50,534 nt of DNA, from the NCBI GenBank assembly GCA_002839415.1, contig PGXZ01000009.1:1-50534 (forward strand). Reading direction: 5' to 3'. Positions within the stretch are counted from its first letter, which is position 1. Each line of letters opens with the position of its first letter. Below the pieces are notes generated by a model that was not told where the DNA came from, did not search any database, and saw only the letters and a list, made by a program, of their open reading frames with translations. The stretch comes from Candidatus Saccharibacteria bacterium HGW-Saccharibacteria-1. GTDB taxonomy: Bacteria > Patescibacteriota > Saccharimonadia > Saccharimonadales > Saccharimonadaceae. The translations under genes were made by a program, and so were the position numbers. Below, one piece after another: positions 45,897 through 50,534 of this stretch.

Positions 45897-46343
45897 ATGA
45901 AAACAGTAATATCATATCGTTATCACGGCGAAACAATAAAGAATCTTGAGATTCTATTGGTTAATGTCTGTAGTGCCTTTAAATTTGCCGACATCAACCC
46001 ATACTGTGTGTATTTTGAGCATTATAAAAATAGCCGCGATAGGTCTCCGGCTGAAATGATGCAGTTAGCATTTTCACATATAGATAATTCTGATTTTTTG
46101 TTTGTAATCCAGGCAAGCGAGGCTCGCAGCGAAGGGATGTTAATCGAGATAGGCTATGCGATCGCGAGAGGCGTCAAGGTTGTTATCGCAACTAAGAAGG
46201 GTATTAGTAATACGTACCTACCGTCAATGGGTGATTACGCATTCGAGTACGTTGATATACAAGATTTAATACAACGGATTAAAGAAATTAACTTCACGCC
46301 TTTAATACAGGGTCATAACAGTGGTGAAGCTTGTATAGTATAG
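45897..46343 (+). CDS. Nucleoside 2-deoxyribosyltransferase-like protein
   Basis: 148 residues with a Rossmann-like fold resembling the NDT/YtoQ-like group: MKTVISYRYHG at the first strand, DNSDFLFVIQASEARSEGML and IEIGYAIARGVKVVIATKKG, where the Glu is the expected catalytic acid. NDT enzymes swap or hydrolyse nucleoside bases; related proteins act on other N-glycosides or are immune effectors. The substrate is unknown. GAGG lies 5 bases before the ATG. It sits inside the rRNA locus, 34 bases after tRNA-Ile and 390 before 23S, probably sharing the tRNA transcript. Confidence 0.75.
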   Translation: MKTVISYRYHGETIKNLEILLVNVCSAFKFADINPYCVYFEHYKNSRDRSPAEMMQLAFSHIDNSDFLFVIQASEARSEGMLIEIGYAIARGVKVVIATKKGISNTYLPSMGDYAFEYVDIQDLIQRIKEINFTPLIQGHNSGEACIV

Positions 46344-46405
46344 ACTAAAAAAGAGGGTTTTGAATTAGGTATGGAAAATTAGTTAAAGAATTTTAGCAAA
46401 AACTA

Positions 46406-46434
46406 TTGCAAAACATAATTCCATAGAGTATAGT
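46406..46434 (+). promoter_or_regulatory. Promoter of 23S rRNA
   Basis: TTGCAA (46406-46411), 17 bases, TATAGT (46429-46434). A second set, TTTACA (about 46534) with GATAAT 16 bases on, may add to it. They supply 23S-5S with its own transcription start. Confidence 0.6.
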
Positions 46435-46710
46435 TATTTGAAGTTAGCGAATGTTCAAATGAACCTCTGGCGATACGCAAAAATAGGTGGATCGTAAGGG
46501 GTTCTATTTATTGCAAAAACAACAACAAATGTCACTTTACAGCGAGTATCGATAAGTGATAATATGGGTAGGCTTGAGTTCAGATAATGTACATCATTGA
46601 TGTGTGTGAATGTGACCTCAAGGTGTGAGACACAAGAATTTTAACAATTTGTATGTAAGAAAAGAAAAGATTTTAATATTGACGGCAAGTAATTGTAATA
46701 AATGGTTATT

Positions 46711-46729
46711 ACCAATTACTAGTTAAGTC
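46711..46729 (+). repeat. 5' arm of the 23S processing stem
   Basis: Nineteen bases (ACCAATTACTAGTTAAGTC) perfectly complementary to 49979-49997. Flanking bases extend the stem less perfectly. It brings both ends of pre-23S together for RNase III-type cutting. Confidence 0.92.
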
Positions 46730-46736
46730 GATGCAT

Positions 46737-49928
<3,192 letters not shown>

Positions 49929-49978
49929 ATGTCCTTATCATTGATGTTAATGCTTGCATTAACAGAGGTGATAGGGTA

Positions 49979-49997
49979 GACTTAACTAGTAATTGGT
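49979..49997 (+). repeat. 3' arm of the 23S processing stem
   Basis: The exact reverse complement of 46711-46729. Confidence 0.92.
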
Positions 49998-50130
49998 GAC
50001 AATCACCGATGACGTCAATTTTAAAATTTTCATCATACAAACTACCGTGTCCAAGTTTGGACATCGAAGCAAGGTTTAAAGACCCACCCACGATGACTTT
50101 TACGTATCAGTGAAAGCGTCTTAAACCTTA

Positions 50131-50240
50131 CTTCGGTGCCCATGGCGCTGGGGAAATACCTGTTCTCATTCCGAACACAGAAGTCAAGCCCAGCAGCGGC
50201 GATTATACTACGCAAGTGGGAAACTAGCACGGTGCCGAAT
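50131..50240 (+). rRNA. rrf: 5S ribosomal RNA
   Basis: The ends TTCGGTGCC and GGTGCCGAA pair. The core has CCGAACACAGAAGTCAAGCC, the 5S loop region. About 110 bases. An upstream hairpin (AAGGTTTAAAGAC with GTCTTAAACCTT, 50073-50130) probably guides 5' processing. Confidence 0.95.
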
Positions 50241-50245
50241 TATAA

Positions 50246-50275
50246 AAAGACCATCCGAATAGGGTGGTCTTTTTC
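50246..50275 (+). terminator. Terminator of the rRNA locus
   Basis: AAAGACCATCC and GGGTGGTCTTT pair with loop GAAT (G-U allowed), followed by TTTCTTT. Confidence 0.92.
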
Positions 50276-50280
50276 TTTGG

Positions 50281-50309
50281 TTGTATATTTGCTTCATGTT
50301 TGTTAGAAT
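50281..50309 (+). promoter_or_regulatory. Promoter of the last gene
   Basis: TTGTAT (50281-50286), 17 bases, TAGAAT (50304-50309). The leader would be about 63 bases. Confidence 0.55.
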
Positions 50310-50378
50310 TGGACTTAGTAGTAGAAACAAATTTGTGTTTTTAATATAAATAAATAAATAAAAACAGGATATATAACA

Positions 50379-50534
50379 ATGTTAAGTAAGAAAAAAATCC
50401 TAATCATTTCCGCTATTATTCTCGTCATCTTCGCCGTAGGCGGCGTCTTTACATTTATAACTATTAAAACCGCAAACGACAAAAAAGCCCAAGAAGCAGC
50501 TGCAGCCGCTAAAAACACACCCGCCGCCAAGAAG
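50379..50534 (+). CDS. Start of an Ala/Lys-rich membrane-anchored protein (cut by window edge)
   Basis: An ATG at 50379 opens 52 codons that run off the right edge. The product starts MLSKKK, has one transmembrane helix (ILIISAIILVIFAVGGVFTF) and then a tail of Ala, Lys and Pro (KKAQEAAAAAKNTPAAKK). This is a signal-anchor followed by a flexible extracytoplasmic linker. Codons here are more C-rich than in neighbouring genes. AGGA lies 9 bases before the start. Function unknown. Confidence 0.7.
   Translation, partial: MLSKKKILIISAIILVIFAVGGVFTFITIKTANDKKAQEAAAAAKNTPAAKK

Noticed and set aside
49944-49963. Hairpin TGTTAATGC/GCATTAACA as a terminator after 23S
   Set aside because: It lies inside the pre-23S processing stem and has no U-tract.

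Overview
The window looks like a chromosomal piece of a Candidatus Saccharibacteria (TM7, Patescibacteria/CPR) genome. The 16S rRNA has the TM7-type form of the 515 region and a U at E. coli position 912. Genes are compact, AT-rich and in short overlapping operons. Almost all stop codons are TAA or TAG. The gene set (a large type IV pilus operon, a VirD4/TraG-like ATPase, an LPXTG surface protein, few biosynthetic genes) fits an epibiont or host-attached lifestyle. The assignment rests on the sequence alone; no phylogeny was run.

Layout. (1) 1-11.9 kb: type IV pilus locus, pilM-pilN-pilO-small membrane protein-pilB-pilT-pilC, then the main pilin, prepilin peptidase pilD and four minor pilin-like genes, all on +. 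(2) 11.9-16.3 kb: Xer-type recombinase (-), ndk, tRNA-Arg, a PH-domain membrane protein, a SurA-like membrane protein and tgt. (3) 16.3-22.4 kb: a 613-residue transglutaminase-like protein of unknown role (-), tRNA-Asp (-), tRNA-Thr, a small membrane protein with a processive GT2 glycosyltransferase, a 42-codon gene (-), a short upstream ORF, a uridine kinase/CYTH fusion and tRNA-Val (-). (4) 22.4-31.3 kb: a T-box-like leader and thrS, an alkyltransferase-like gene, miaA, a winged-helix regulator, a metallo-beta-lactamase-fold protein, rpmB (-), an M50 protease, 6S RNA, RNase P RNA, then rplT, rpmI, infC and comM (-). (5) 31.3-38.5 kb: tmRNA, a 1.2 kb gene-free stretch holding a probable small RNA (-) and a run of hairpins behind a good promoter, two small proteins, the 911-residue VirD4/TraG-like ATPase, and on - a small membrane protein with an LPKTG surface protein. 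(6) 38.5-50.5 kb: gyrB-gyrA, a divergent PAP2 protein, and a split rRNA locus (16S / tRNA-Ala / tRNA-like minihelix / tRNA-Ile / a protein gene / 23S / 5S), then the start of an Ala/Lys-rich membrane-anchored protein.

The genes form three themes: surface machinery (pilus, LPKTG protein, VirD4-like ATPase, GT2), the core translation apparatus with its RNAs, and DNA topology or uptake (gyrase, comM, Xer). A recurring feature is a consensus -10 box 6-9 bases before the start codon, which implies many leaderless mRNAs. The most unusual items are the T-box-like thrS leader, the 36-base tRNA-like minihelix with encoded CCA, the protein gene and terminator splitting the rRNA locus, and the 32.5-32.9 kb hairpin cluster.
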